NCBI RefSeq assembly: GCF_019649055.1
Contig: NW_026570458.1
Coordinates: forward strand, 43,496 to 107,495
Reading direction: 5' to 3'
Length of the DNA stretch: 64,000 nt
From: Paramacrobiotus metropolitanus
Taxonomy: Eukaryota > Tardigrada > Eutardigrada > Parachela > Macrobiotidae
Shown here: piece after piece, positions 35,262-43,847 of the stretch
Layout of the letters: each line of letters starts with the position of its first letter
How positions within the stretch are numbered: the stretch's first letter is position 1
The notes under the pieces: generated by a model
Databases searched by the model: none
Seen by the model: the letters and a program-made list of their open reading frames with translations, nothing else
What the model was told of the DNA's origin: nothing
Made by a program: the position numbers and the translations under genes

Positions 35262-36219
35262 ATGGAATTTATGGACCTGTTTGCATCCAAACGACCGCAG
35301 ACCGCTGCGACCAAGCCCAAACGAAAAGGTCAAGAGGAGGGTGGAAAGCCGGAAGCTAAGAAGAGCAAGCCCAACAGTTTACCGGGCACGATATCTACGC
35401 ATCCGCGATTTGTTTTTGCACAACTGGGAAAGCCGGTCTACCGCTTGGGAAACGACAAGTTCGTGTATGTGGGACCTAGCGCCGACGGGAAAGATCAGTA
35501 CGATTCATGTGGTTTTCGGTGAATGGAAGGAGCAGCCGGACAATTCCTGGAAAGCCAGCTACGGGAAGAACGTTTCGCTGTCCAAGATCGGTTTTCTCCG
35601 TTCGGCCGCGCTCATGCTAACTGAGAAAGCTGACATGGATGAAACGGCCCGTGCCAGTGCCGCTGAAACCGGTCGGCTGACCCCGTTGTACCTTTTGGAC
35701 AGGAGCATGTATTTCGGATGGAGTCGTTTCAATGGCACCAACGTGGCGACCATTCGACGTTTTGAAGTAAAGGGAGGGGATATGATCCCCACCCGCTACG
35801 GTGTTTCTTTTGGTGAACGCTGCTATGACGGGTTGAAGGACCTCATGAAAGACCTGCAGCTGTTCAAAGACATGGTGAAAATCTAGAAGGAACAGGAGGT
35901 TCACGAGCCGGTCAAAGAAGGACTAGAGTACCCTATGCTGTGCGAGAACGTTGCTGAGGCTTTAGCGCCATTATTCTAGCAGCTGGATGATGGTACTGTT
36001 GATCAGTGCCACGAAGAAAACTATCGACCATCCGACGGTGAATGGAACGGTGCTGTGGAGCGGTTCTGGAATTGCGTATGGTGCATGGTATACTGTTCGG
36101 ACTGGATAAGCTCAGTGTTGAGCAGGCTCTGGACCTGGACGTGGCTGGATTTTTGAAGAAACACGAGGATCAGCTTCGTGAGAATGTGGATGGAATTATT
36201 ACCGCTAATAATTGCTGAT
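35262..36219 (+). pseudogene. PC4/Sub1-like DNA-binding coactivator, tandem domain, interrupted
   Basis: The protein opens with a Lys-rich nuclear-type tail (KPKRKGQEEGGKPEAKKSK). It then shows two PC4-like beta-beta-beta-beta-helix units. The first runs from FVYVGPSADGK to YGKNVSLSKIGFLRSAAL. The second is MYFGWSRFNGTNVATIRRF with MIPTRYGVSFGERCYDGL, matching the PC4 pattern of an R-V-x-V..F-x-G strand pair followed by P-x(2)-G-[IV]-S-[LF] and an amphipathic helix. PC4 proteins bind ssDNA or melted DNA and assist transcription initiation and replication. Breaks: a frame change near 35,495, in-frame TAGs at about 35,884 and 35,978, and another frame change near 36,085, beyond which a coding-like tail continues to about 36,219. 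It sits divergent to the TBP-like pair. Confidence 0.65.
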
Positions 36220-36278
36220 TTCCTGCTGTTTTATCTACTTGTACGACAAACGAAAAAAACCGGACATTGTTTTAGTTT

Positions 36279-36791
36279 TCATTTTATTAAACGTTTGCAC
36301 ATCTGTCGGAGCAAAGCTCCATCCACCATGGTTGTATGGATGTCAAAAAAAGAATTAACATACTGACACACCATTTTGTCGTTGTTTATTCGGCTATCCG
36401 TAAACAAATGCACAATATTAGTGTACGATTCACCACTACAACGTCGTAGAATAAAAAACAAACAGTATTGTCCACAAACAGTGCTAAATTCAGACTGAAA
36501 CTGTTCATTTTGTAGAGTGATTTCATTGGCTGCCACCAGTGGTTGGAAATACTGTGAATAGCTTTCCAATGCTTTTCCGTAAGAGTCAAATACCTCCATT
36601 TTACCGGGTTGTTCCTGGTACAGGGCGATCCAGTGCTCACCTTCCTGGTCAGCTGGGTCCGTATTCACCACACACGCTCCCGGAAAAGGTGTCAGGCTCG
36701 TTGGAACTTGATTGCTGGCGTAGACTCCACGAAATACCGCAGTGGTGTGAGGATTTCCATGGAGTGCCGAGGTAATTGCTTGCGTATTCAT
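36279..36791 (-). CDS. Adenain-type capsid maturation protease (PRO)
   Basis: Intact 170-aa Ulp1/adenain-fold cysteine protease. Catalytic His is in GEHWIALY, Asp in EVFDSYG, the oxyanion Gln in NEQFQSEF and the nucleophile Cys in TVCGQYCLFFILRR. It processes capsid proteins in relatives. Its ATG overlaps the MCP stop by four bases, and its 3' end is close to the PC4-like gene's degraded tail in convergent orientation. Confidence 0.9.
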   Translation of the reverse strand: MNTQAITSALHGNPHTTAVFRGVYASNQVPTSLTPFPGACVVNTDPADQEGEHWIALYQEQPGKMEVFDSYGKALESYSQYFQPLVAANEITLQNEQFQSEFSTVCGQYCLFFILRRCSGESYTNIVHLFTDSRINNDKMVCQYVNSFFDIHTTMVDGALLRQMCKRLIK

Positions 36792-38124
36792 GTTGTAAAG
36801 TCCGCGATCAGTTGACGGTGCTGGTTGATTTCAATAATGCTGTCGTAGACAAGCATACACACCATCATAATGGTGCTTTTCAGTGGTTTCCCGAAAGACA
36901 CAGAAACGCTAAGGTTTCCTTGTTTGATCAGCGTCAGCGGTCCGCGGCCGGTATGTCCTGGAGTCAGGTCAAAACCGAAAATGGTATAGCCGTCGTTATA
37001 TTGGGTCCGGTTGAACGGTAAGCCGCCTTGCAAGCTGGGACGAAGTCCCAAAGTGTCCAACAACCCGTCGTAGCACTCCAGAGATAACTTGCGGTCGAAA
37101 TCGGCAGTGTACGGTTTGGTTGGATAACTCTGGCTGTCCACTTCGACGCTGATTTGTGTAACGTTGAAGTGCTGAAAGTTGAAAGGATTTTTCTTTTGCG
37201 ATCCGTGAAAGTCTTCGCTGTCCACAAAGCCAATGAAGACTACCTTAGGGATTTGTCCAATCTGCAAATTGCTGACTACGGTGCTTTGGGTTCGTTGGGG
37301 AATGTCCGACACACGCATCACCACGCGTTCGATATGGTACTTGACTGTTTTTTTAGGAGTTCTCCGGCTACGGCGGTCAGAAAGTCCGGAGACGGAATGT
37401 ATCGGCGAATTGATAGACGCGCGTTACGGATAAACGGTTTAAATGTCTTGGTGGTATCCGTGTCCCATACACGTAAGGCAAACTCCGGTCGACTAACCAC
37501 TAGGCGAATGTTGACGGGTACACCGGTGCACAGCGGCTTGCTTTGGTCAAATAGGTCGGAAAATAGTTTGCCGGAAAGCTGTACGTACTGTCCAGTATTA
37601 AATAACGCCGTTCGATTTTTTTCACCATTGTTTGCGGTTTCACTGTTGAAGGAGCCCGGAGAGTCGTAATAGAAACCGGCGGATGTCAGTTGGCTTTGTT
37701 GGGCGTCAAGGGAGTGGGACAGCAGAGATTCCAGGTAAGCGCGGTACGGATAAAACGTGGCGGCATCCGAGATCAACCGGTTGGCCACCGTCACATGGCA
37801 TGAAGAGAACAATGAGTGCAGAATGTTGTTGACCAGTGCCACACCATCAGCCGTTGTAATCAGTTCCCATTCCCCAGTGCTTTTGCGGACATTAATACCC
37901 ACTTCCAGTTCCAGGATCATATCCGCTAAACTTAGTAGTCCGGCCGTGCTGGGTGGAATGAAGAAATTGATATCGCCGGCGGATCCATTGTCTGTCAAGA
38001 CGGTAGTGGGGTTCAGCTTTTCATGTTCCGTGCGCCATCGATCCGTTAAAGTGGCCGGTAATGCAAAGAGCTGGTTCTCCAATTGCATGGCCGGCTCAGA
38101 ATTTTCCATCATCAGCATGGCCAT
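36788..38124 (-). pseudogene. Polinton major capsid protein (double jelly-roll), one frame change
   Basis: The N-terminal part (38124-37318) has INFFIPPSTAGLLSLADM, LHSLFSSCHVTVANRLI, YPYRAYLESLLSHSL and a LIGR-like KLFSDLF. The C-terminal part continues in another frame to 36,788 with IPKVVFIGFVDSEDFHGS, KNPFNFQHFNVTQI and YDSIIEINQ. This is the conserved Polinton MCP pattern. The frame changes at an A7 homopolymer (T7 on plus, 37,348-37,354). It could be a real indel, a homopolymer sequencing error, or slippage. It overlaps the preceding core gene by 29 bp. Confidence 0.85.
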
Positions 38125-38524
38125 TTTTAGAAGAAATCGGGGATGTTGGTAGGGGAATACGTTTCACTCGAACAACTTTGCGTTGAACTCGTCGCTTCTT
38201 TCGAACACCTTCTCCTTCCTGGGAAGCAAAACGTTTTTCTATGGCTGTTCCCGCACGTGCGGCTACCTCTTTAATAGCCCCGGTAGCAGCTTCTTGCAGG
38301 TGAGGTGTAGCCGCTTCCAGAGCAGCTTTGGCATGGGGTGCGGCTTTCCGTAATATTGGTTGAACAAATCCTGATAATTTGGCAAACAGATTTTTCAAAA
38401 TCTGTGGGAAGCCAGACCCATTTTGCAGAGTGCCTCGGTACCGAATCAGTGCGCTACCACCGCTCTGACTCAAAAAGACGTTCTCGTATCGCCGGGGATC
38501 CGGCACGTACTCCACCAGAGGCAT
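38096..38524 (-). CDS. Small basic virion/core protein
   Basis: 142 aa with an N-terminal segment YENVFLSQSGG, an Ala-rich amphipathic helix region (HAKAALEAATPHLQEAATGA) and a strongly basic patch (RKKRRVQRKVVRVKR). It lies between minor and major capsid genes as in other Polintons. By analogy with adenoviral core or pVI-type proteins it may bind DNA or membranes; this is inference from composition and position. Confidence 0.6.
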   Translation of the reverse strand: MPLVEYVPDPRRYENVFLSQSGGSALIRYRGTLQNGSGFPQILKNLFAKLSGFVQPILRKAAPHAKAALEAATPHLQEAATGAIKEVAARAGTAIEKRFASQEGEGVRKKRRVQRKVVRVKRIPLPTSPISSKNGHADDGKF

Positions 38525-38525
38525 T

Positions 38526-39495
38526 TTAGTATAGTCGTTGTGGTCGGAAATGCAGTTTCACAAGAGACTTTCCCGTTTGGAACTTGGCGTCGTCTCCCAG
38601 ATCGTTGGCAATGGTCAGCTTTATGGTTTCAAAATGTTGTCGTAATACAGGGACGTAGTGGGGAATGTCGAATCTGGCCTCCACAATTTGATTGACTTCT
38701 CCTCTAATAGGCACGGAACGTAAAAACTGCGCTGCGGTATCCCCAATCAAGCTGTAGTCGGCCACGTCACTGTAGACAAACAGGCTTTGATTTCCCAGTA
38801 GGGTATTGACCGGTCGCTCCGAAATGAAGCTGGTCAGCTTTGGATTCGGAGGTTTTGCCAGAAATGACAGGTACTGGATACTGACGTTCTTGGTTTGCAT
38901 AGGAAAAGGACCGATGAATGCATTGCTGTTACTTTCCATCGGCACATCAGGTTTCAGTACGCTGTGCTCAAATCCCAGCATTTTTTGTAGGACTATCGAC
39001 GACGAAGGAAAGACAACAGAAACCCGATCGTTACCAATATTCAGTCGAACTCGATGATTGGTGGCGGTCAGCAATTGAACGGTAAAGGCTCTGTCGGCAG
39101 TCAAGGCGCTCTTGTCAGCGTGTACTGTATCGTCCACCATGTACGATCCAACTTTGGGTACCAATGAATTGATGGTTTTAATAGCAAATCGGCATCTTTG
39201 TAATTTTCCAGGAGGGATGGTAATCTCGTCGGTATGGACAACTTGGTCCGCAGACTCCAAAAGTTTGCTTCGTCTTTCTTTAGTCTGAATTCTTTAACGA
39301 TGTGCACTTCAATCTTCTGCTCGACGGGAAGAGTGAAAAGGAATTGAGGTATTGTAGTTCAACCAAGGCCATTTCCCATTTTCCCTTCAGGGTAATGGGA
39401 TGCTTCAGTTTGGTCGTCCAGTTCGAAGGAGTGTTGCTCGGGTCCGTCGCCACATCGCTCGGTAGCGTCACGTAGAATGGTGCTCCTTCGTACAT
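38526..39495 (-). pseudogene. Polinton minor capsid (penton-like, single jelly-roll) protein, interrupted
   Basis: The frame starting at 39,495 (MYEGAPFYVTLPSD, NWTTKLKHPITLKGKWEMAL) continues in a second frame (VKEFRLKKDEANFW) and a third (EITIPPGKLQRCRF, FFPMQTKNVSI-like, FVYSDVADYSLIGD, NQIVEARFDIPHYVPV) to 38,526. The order and motifs match the Polinton penton-like protein. Frame changes lie near 39,330 and 39,255, both in short homopolymers. It overlaps the 3' end of the integrase gene by 28 bp. Confidence 0.8.
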
Positions 39496-40523
39496 GATGA
39501 TGCCTTGATCCAGGAATCGTGCTCAGGTCCGTAACCTAACCAACGAACTAGTACTCTGTCACCACGGCGTCTAATGATACGGTCGATGGTACATTCCTTC
39601 TGTTCCGGGCGCGATACTTTGGAGAGCTCGTGTTCATAAAAGGTTCCTTGGATAGGTTGGTTTTGGTAGTCCTTTAGTCGGTATACCGGTACGGTATGTG
39701 AAATGACTTTAATGATGTAGAACACCTCCTCCTTAAATCGATACGTATAGCCTTTTTCCACCTTGGTTTTATGCACGGCTATCCGGACTGCATCGCCGAC
39801 CTTGAATCGAGGTGGTCGAACTTGTCTGGTTGGATACAATTTGTTGAATACCGCCAAAGAATTGTTCTGGGTGACGTCTATCGGTCGCAATCCATGTGCT
39901 CGATGTTTGGAGTGGTTATACGAGTACACCAAATCTTGCAGTTTATCAATGTACCGGGTCGAAACCCGCGCACGAAACAAACGAAACATTCGTGTTTTGA
40001 TGGTACGGATAACGCGTTCTGCCATGGCACATTTGATGTCTTCGTTTTCCGATGTGAAAAACTGAATCTTTCTCCCTTTCAAAAAGGTCTTGACCGTTGC
40101 GTTAACGACTTCAGTGCCTTTATCGTACTGCAGCTTTTCCGGCTCGCCGAGTTCTTTGAAAGCCTTGGACAAGGCAGTCTTGGTTTCGTTGGCCGTTTTA
40201 TACTTCATTGGTTGAATGGTCAGCTTTTTGGAGAAGCAATCAATTACAAACAGCAGGTGTTTGTACCCATCATTTTCCTTGGAATATTTTGATAAATCAG
40301 CCAGATCAGCTTGGTACTGCTGACGAAGGTTGGTCACTACGACCCGGTTGCGTGCAAAGCGACGTCGATTTTCCTTGGTCACAGTGTACGCATCGATCTC
40401 TTGCAGAATCTCCTGAGCTTTCCGTCTGTTGGCTCTGGTCTTTAGACTTCTTCGGAACCTTTCCACGCCTCCAAGACCGCCGGGATCGCGCGGGTTGAGG
40501 TATCGCTTCATTAGTTTCTCCAT
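39468..40523 (-). CDS. Polinton integrase (RVE type) with C-terminal chromodomain
   Basis: I start at the ATG at 40,523 (MEKLMKRYLNPRD), about 351 aa; the frame is open 27 nt further upstream without an ATG. DDE catalytic residues sit in QADLADLS, LQYDKGTEVV and MAERVIRTIK. N-terminal NPRDPGGLGGVERF is typical of Polinton integrases. The C-terminus carries a chromodomain-like fold (IDRIIRRRGDRVLVRWLGYG, then DSWI). A TATTTAAG box lies 35-42 bp upstream. The frame is intact. It would insert the linear element with 6-bp target duplication. Confidence 0.9.
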   Translation of the reverse strand: MEKLMKRYLNPRDPGGLGGVERFRRSLKTRANRRKAQEILQEIDAYTVTKENRRRFARNRVVVTNLRQQYQADLADLSKYSKENDGYKHLLFVIDCFSKKLTIQPMKYKTANETKTALSKAFKELGEPEKLQYDKGTEVVNATVKTFLKGRKIQFFTSENEDIKCAMAERVIRTIKTRMFRLFRARVSTRYIDKLQDLVYSYNHSKHRAHGLRPIDVTQNNSLAVFNKLYPTRQVRPPRFKVGDAVRIAVHKTKVEKGYTYRFKEEVFYIIKVISHTVPVYRLKDYQNQPIQGTFYEHELSKVSRPEQKECTIDRIIRRRGDRVLVRWLGYGPEHDSWIKASSCTKEHHST

Positions 40524-40557
40524 CCGCTTTGTTGCAGCAGGAGGAGACACAGTTGAT

Positions 40558-40565
40558 CTTAAATA
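40558..40565 (-). promoter_or_regulatory. TATTTAAG box before integrase
   Basis: Minus-strand TATTTAAG located 35-42 bp upstream of the integrase ATG; the same octamer precedes the ATPase and the 42,662 ORF at similar distance. Confidence 0.55.
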
Positions 40566-40609
40566 TACGGCATAACCGTAATACGCTGGGGATAAGACCA
40601 GCCATTACG

Positions 40610-41452
40610 TCAGAGTGATCCAGTGAATTCTGGTTCGGCCCGCCCCTTTTTGGATGGTACGCGAGCGCAGTTTTCTAACACTGCTTTCAATCTGGTCCGC
40701 CTTTCTTTTTTTTCCCACGTAGGAGAGTAGTGACCGAAACAAAGGTCTACGAGGTCGCTTACGGAAGACCCTTGGTTGTCGATGCTTTCAGTCGATCGTT
40801 TTGACCCTTCCTCGGTGCGGTCAGGAAACAACGCTATGCGCGCTGCTTTTGTTGGTCGCGATTCGACACTTTCGTCTTGATGACGTTTGGAACCTTTCTT
40901 CGGTAGCCACGCCGGAAACAAAGCAATGCGTGCGGTCTTTGGTTTGTTGCTGTCTTCAGGATCGATTTCGTGGTCGCGTTTCTGTCCTTTAGTGGGTAAA
41001 TCAGATGGGAATAAAGCTTGTCGAGGTTGCTTCGTAGGAGCAGCTTCCTCAAATTCTTCTGGTATCTTTCGTTTTTGAGAAGTTGGCTGTTCTGACTCTT
41101 GTGTTTCAACAATCATAGCTTGCGGTGGCAGTCGGGAATACGGACGGAATACCGAGGGTTGCGGATTCCTTTCCGCAGCTATTGGAAGCGGTTGTGTGAC
41201 TACGTCCGTGGGTAATTCTAACGGATTTTCATCAGGAATGGCTTTCTGTTTCAAGGCAAGGAACCGCTCTAGGATACTACTCAGCTGGCTGGCTTTTTCA
41301 TACTCGCTTATATCAGCACGTTGGAGCGTTTGAATTACGAGAGCGTCCAGCGATAAAACACTTTGTGCTTCCGGGGGTTCTCTGTTTATCTGGAGCTGTT
41401 CATGGAGCCGGCTTTCCATTACTCGGCGTGGAACAATAAAGTATTCATCCAT
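40610..41452 (-). CDS. Polinton PX-like protein, low-complexity charged
   Basis: 280 aa. The N-terminus is MDEYFIVPRRVMESRL with predicted helices; the C-terminal half carries three copies of a [RQ]xALFP..LP.KGxKR-type repeat (PRQALFPSDLPTKGQKR, ARIALFPAWLPKKGSKR, ARIALFPDRTEEGSKR). Position between ATPase/PY and integrase matches the poorly characterised PX family. Function is unknown; the repeats suggest a scaffold or DNA-associated role. Confidence 0.6.
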   Translation of the reverse strand: MDEYFIVPRRVMESRLHEQLQINREPPEAQSVLSLDALVIQTLQRADISEYEKASQLSSILERFLALKQKAIPDENPLELPTDVVTQPLPIAAERNPQPSVFRPYSRLPPQAMIVETQESEQPTSQKRKIPEEFEEAAPTKQPRQALFPSDLPTKGQKRDHEIDPEDSNKPKTARIALFPAWLPKKGSKRHQDESVESRPTKAARIALFPDRTEEGSKRSTESIDNQGSSVSDLVDLCFGHYSPTWEKKERRTRLKAVLENCARVPSKKGRAEPEFTGSL

Positions 41453-41771
41453 TTCCGATAAGAGAAGTTAGAACACCGGCAATGACTGGTAAGATGGCTC
41501 CAATAAATCCTCCTTGCTGAATCAGTTTGCGTTTTTCTTTCAAAGGGTAGCGACGTAAGGCAATCAGCTTTAATGCTTTCCGATATTGTTTGCACTTATC
41601 TGCTTCGGCGGGAGATAAGTTAACTGTATTTTTCACAATATTGACAGCCACTTCTTCCAGCGCTTTAAGTTGCGATTTGGTTAGGTAGCTCACAAGGACT
41701 TTCCGCTGCTTTGGCTTCAAGTGCTGCAGCGTGATGATGAAGGGCGCTAAGGCCTTTACCCTTTCCGACAT
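41445..41771 (-). CDS. Small Polinton protein with Gly-rich hydrophobic tail (PY-like)
   Basis: 108 aa with KPKQRKVLVSYLTKSQLKAL, a basic middle (RRYPLKEKRKLIQQGG) and a hydrophobic C-terminus (FIGAILPVIAGVLTSLIG). This pattern (a KxKQR helix, a KRxLLQxGG turn and a membrane-active tail) recurs in animal Polintons. It overlaps the ATPase by 16 bp and PX by 8 bp. Confidence 0.65.
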   Translation of the reverse strand: MSERVKALAPFIITLQHLKPKQRKVLVSYLTKSQLKALEEVAVNIVKNTVNLSPAEADKCKQYRKALKLIALRRYPLKEKRKLIQQGGFIGAILPVIAGVLTSLIGNG

Positions 41772-42445
41772 TTTGGTAAAGTGTTTGTTGAGTTCCGGTT
41801 CAGATAAATCCGCATTCGTTCACCTGGTAAAACATGGGATCGTATCCTTAAATAATCTGGGCACGTTGGGCGTAAGTCCAATACCAAAGGTTGATAAGGC
41901 TCCGATGTTACTTTGTTGTATGCGTCGACCAAATGTTTCAGTCCGGTTTGACGTGCCAGTAATGCGATTTGATTGACATCCCGGACGTTCTTAAATAGTA
42001 TCAGGTACTGCGAATTGAGTGTGATGTCACGCATGGATTTTCCTTGTTTGTACAGGTTTTGCAGAAGCAAGATGACGGAAACGTTCTTGTGATGAATTCC
42101 ACGGGTAAACAGGTCCGAAAATCGAGAATCTTTGCACAGATTGGTAGCCAAATCGTCGATAATAACCAAGGTATGAGTCTTACTGTCAACTGACTGCAAA
42201 ACTGAGAATAGATCGTCCAGACCCTGCAGGAATTCAACTGGAGTAGCCTGTTTACGTAAGGTTTCGAAACCCTTCTGCCATTGACCGTAACAGTATAATA
42301 TCCTCGTTGGTTGTTGATCCAGAACAAAGTTACTGTTTTTCAGGAGCGTAAATACGAAGTTTGTTTTGCCCGACATTGTGGGCCCACAAACGCACATTCC
42401 AAACGGAGCACAAAAGCGCGGATAATCGTTTATCACGCTAAACAT
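41756..42445 (-). CDS. FtsK/HerA-type genome packaging ATPase
   Basis: 229 aa, intact. Walker A is CGPTMSGKT, Walker B LVIIDDL, and a sensor-like Gln follows in VILLLQNLYKQG. Length matches Polinton A32-like ATPases. It is first in the minus-strand run, with a TATTTAAG box 43-50 bp upstream. Confidence 0.9.
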   Translation of the reverse strand: MFSVINDYPRFCAPFGMCVCGPTMSGKTNFVFTLLKNSNFVLDQQPTRILYCYGQWQKGFETLRKQATPVEFLQGLDDLFSVLQSVDSKTHTLVIIDDLATNLCKDSRFSDLFTRGIHHKNVSVILLLQNLYKQGKSMRDITLNSQYLILFKNVRDVNQIALLARQTGLKHLVDAYNKVTSEPYQPLVLDLRPTCPDYLRIRSHVLPGERMRIYLNRNSTNTLPKCRKG

Positions 42446-42487
42446 TTTTTAGCAAACACATAATGTTGGTGCACCAAATATGTTCCG

Positions 42488-42495
42488 CTTAAATA
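42488..42495 (-). promoter_or_regulatory. TATTTAAG box before ATPase
   Basis: The octamer lies 43-50 bp upstream of the ATPase ATG in the divergent spacer to the plus-strand 42,662 ORF. Confidence 0.55.
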
Positions 42496-42615
42496 GGCTT
42501 TGTTACGAACGGGTATTTTTAAATAACAGGTATTGTTTCAGTGACCAATAATGCAAAATAATTCATAAAGCGTTTGAAAGATTTAATTACTCGTGGAAAA
42601 TAAACAACGCTAGTC

Positions 42616-42623
42616 TATTTAAG
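42616..42623 (+). promoter_or_regulatory. TATTTAAG box before the membrane ORF
   Basis: The octamer lies 39-46 bp upstream of the ATG at 42,662, mirroring the minus-strand copy at 42,488. Confidence 0.55.
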
Positions 42624-42661
42624 GGATGTTAATGTGTTTCAATAATAACTGACAATTTACA

Positions 42662-43005
42662 ATGGCTAACCTCCAGCACATGTTGTGCTGTGCACGAAAC
42701 CTAGAGCAAAAATGTGAGAAGGTGTTGTTAATTATTCTGTACGTTGTGTTTTTCGTTGTTTTTGCTGCGTTTGTTGTCACCGAAAGCGTTGGAAAAATTA
42801 TGCAGACCGATTACTGGAACAGCACCTTACGAAACCAGACAATCGAACAACATGACCTTTCAAATACCAGGTAAGACCTTTATAGCATTTCGTTAAACGA
42901 CTGTGATAAATACGTGGTTCTGACTGATTGAAAATTTTACCGGAAACTTATGTCATCATTTTATTACAGTAAAAACGCAACGGTCGGATTTCATGGAGCA
43001 GCGTA
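42662..43005 (+). CDS. Small single-pass membrane protein
   Basis: An N-terminal Cys-containing segment is followed by a clear transmembrane helix (VLLIILYVVFFVVFAAFVV) and a short tail with N-glycosylation sites (NST, NQT). Unspliced it stops at 42,872; a GTAAGA donor at 42,871 and a ttattacag acceptor at 42,968 would extend the tail to SKNATVGFHGAA with another glycosylation site. Function is unknown; a virion-membrane or egress role would be speculation. Confidence 0.55.
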
Positions 43006-43247
43006 AGATTGGGAGTGTCTTTAAGCCAACAACTCCGGTCATACCTTTTGAATCGACCCATAAACGGAAAAACAAAAAGCTGCAACAACTTTTCGGAACG
43101 AAGCTGTTCTTTCTCGACGATGGCGCCACAGACAATAATGCGTTTTTATTAATTCAACAGCAATTTCAGAATGAAATAAAACTTCCATTATGCGTATTGT
43201 CCGTTCAGATCGAATACGTAGTGAAAAAACCACATTCATTTATCTAA
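42993..43247 (+). CDS. Small Polinton ORF of unknown function
   Basis: 84 aa from ATG (MEQRKIGSVFKPTTPV), basic middle, ends PHSFI. It overlaps the putative spliced tail of the 42,662 ORF. No motif recognised; it lies before palindromic array 3. Confidence 0.35.
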   Translation: MEQRKIGSVFKPTTPVIPFESTHKRKNKKLQQLFGTKLFFLDDGATDNNAFLLIQQQFQNEIKLPLCVLSVQIEYVVKKPHSFI

Positions 43248-43312
43248 AGATTACTTAAAAGTGTACTGTTGCTACGGTGTTTTACGTACGTGATTGACCG
43301 CTGCACTTACAT

Positions 43313-43567
43313 GGATCACTGATTCCGATTATCCCATACTTTAAGGGTTATCAAAACCAGGAAAGATTACCAATAACGGTGATCCGTGTCGTACACGGGA
43401 TCACTGAACTCGGTGATCCGTGTTGTACAAGGGATCACTGAACTCGGTGATCCCTGTCGTACAAGGGATCACTGAACTCGGCAATCCGTGTCGTACAAGG
43501 GATCACTGAACTCGGTGATCCATGTCGTACAAGGGATCACTGAAATCAGTGATCCATGTCGTACAAG
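43313..43567. repeat. Palindromic repeat array 3 (right end)
   Basis: About seven copies, the last five regular at 34 bp with GGGATCAC-tgaactcg-GTGATCC cores separated by GTCGTACAA spacers. It is inside the right TIR, mirroring array 1 at the left. Confidence 0.85.
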
Positions 43568-43847
43568 TGAAAAAAATAGGGAAGCCAAGATCGAACAGTG
43601 GTCGTGGTCGTTCGGAACATATGTCACCGCAATAGCATACTTACCCGACCACAGATCAAGCTTCCTGTTTTTCCTTTTTTGTTCTTATCACTCAAAAATT
43701 AAAGGTAATGCACTAATCAGTATGTCATTTTCACAATGCCATCTAACGAAACGATATTTAGTCTGCAATTTCATGACGTATTTTAACAAAATCACATATT
43801 AAAAACATTCCACTCGTTAAAATTTTCCCGGTCAAAAAACACGCCGT

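Noticed and set aside
39468-40550. Integrase start at 40,550
   Set aside because: That codon is GTG and too close to the TATTTAAG box; the ATG at 40,523 fits better.
28938-43567. Regular 34-bp repeats considered as a CRISPR array
   Set aside because: Units are nearly identical including spacers, the host is eukaryotic and there are no cas genes; they are palindromic sites inside a Polinton.
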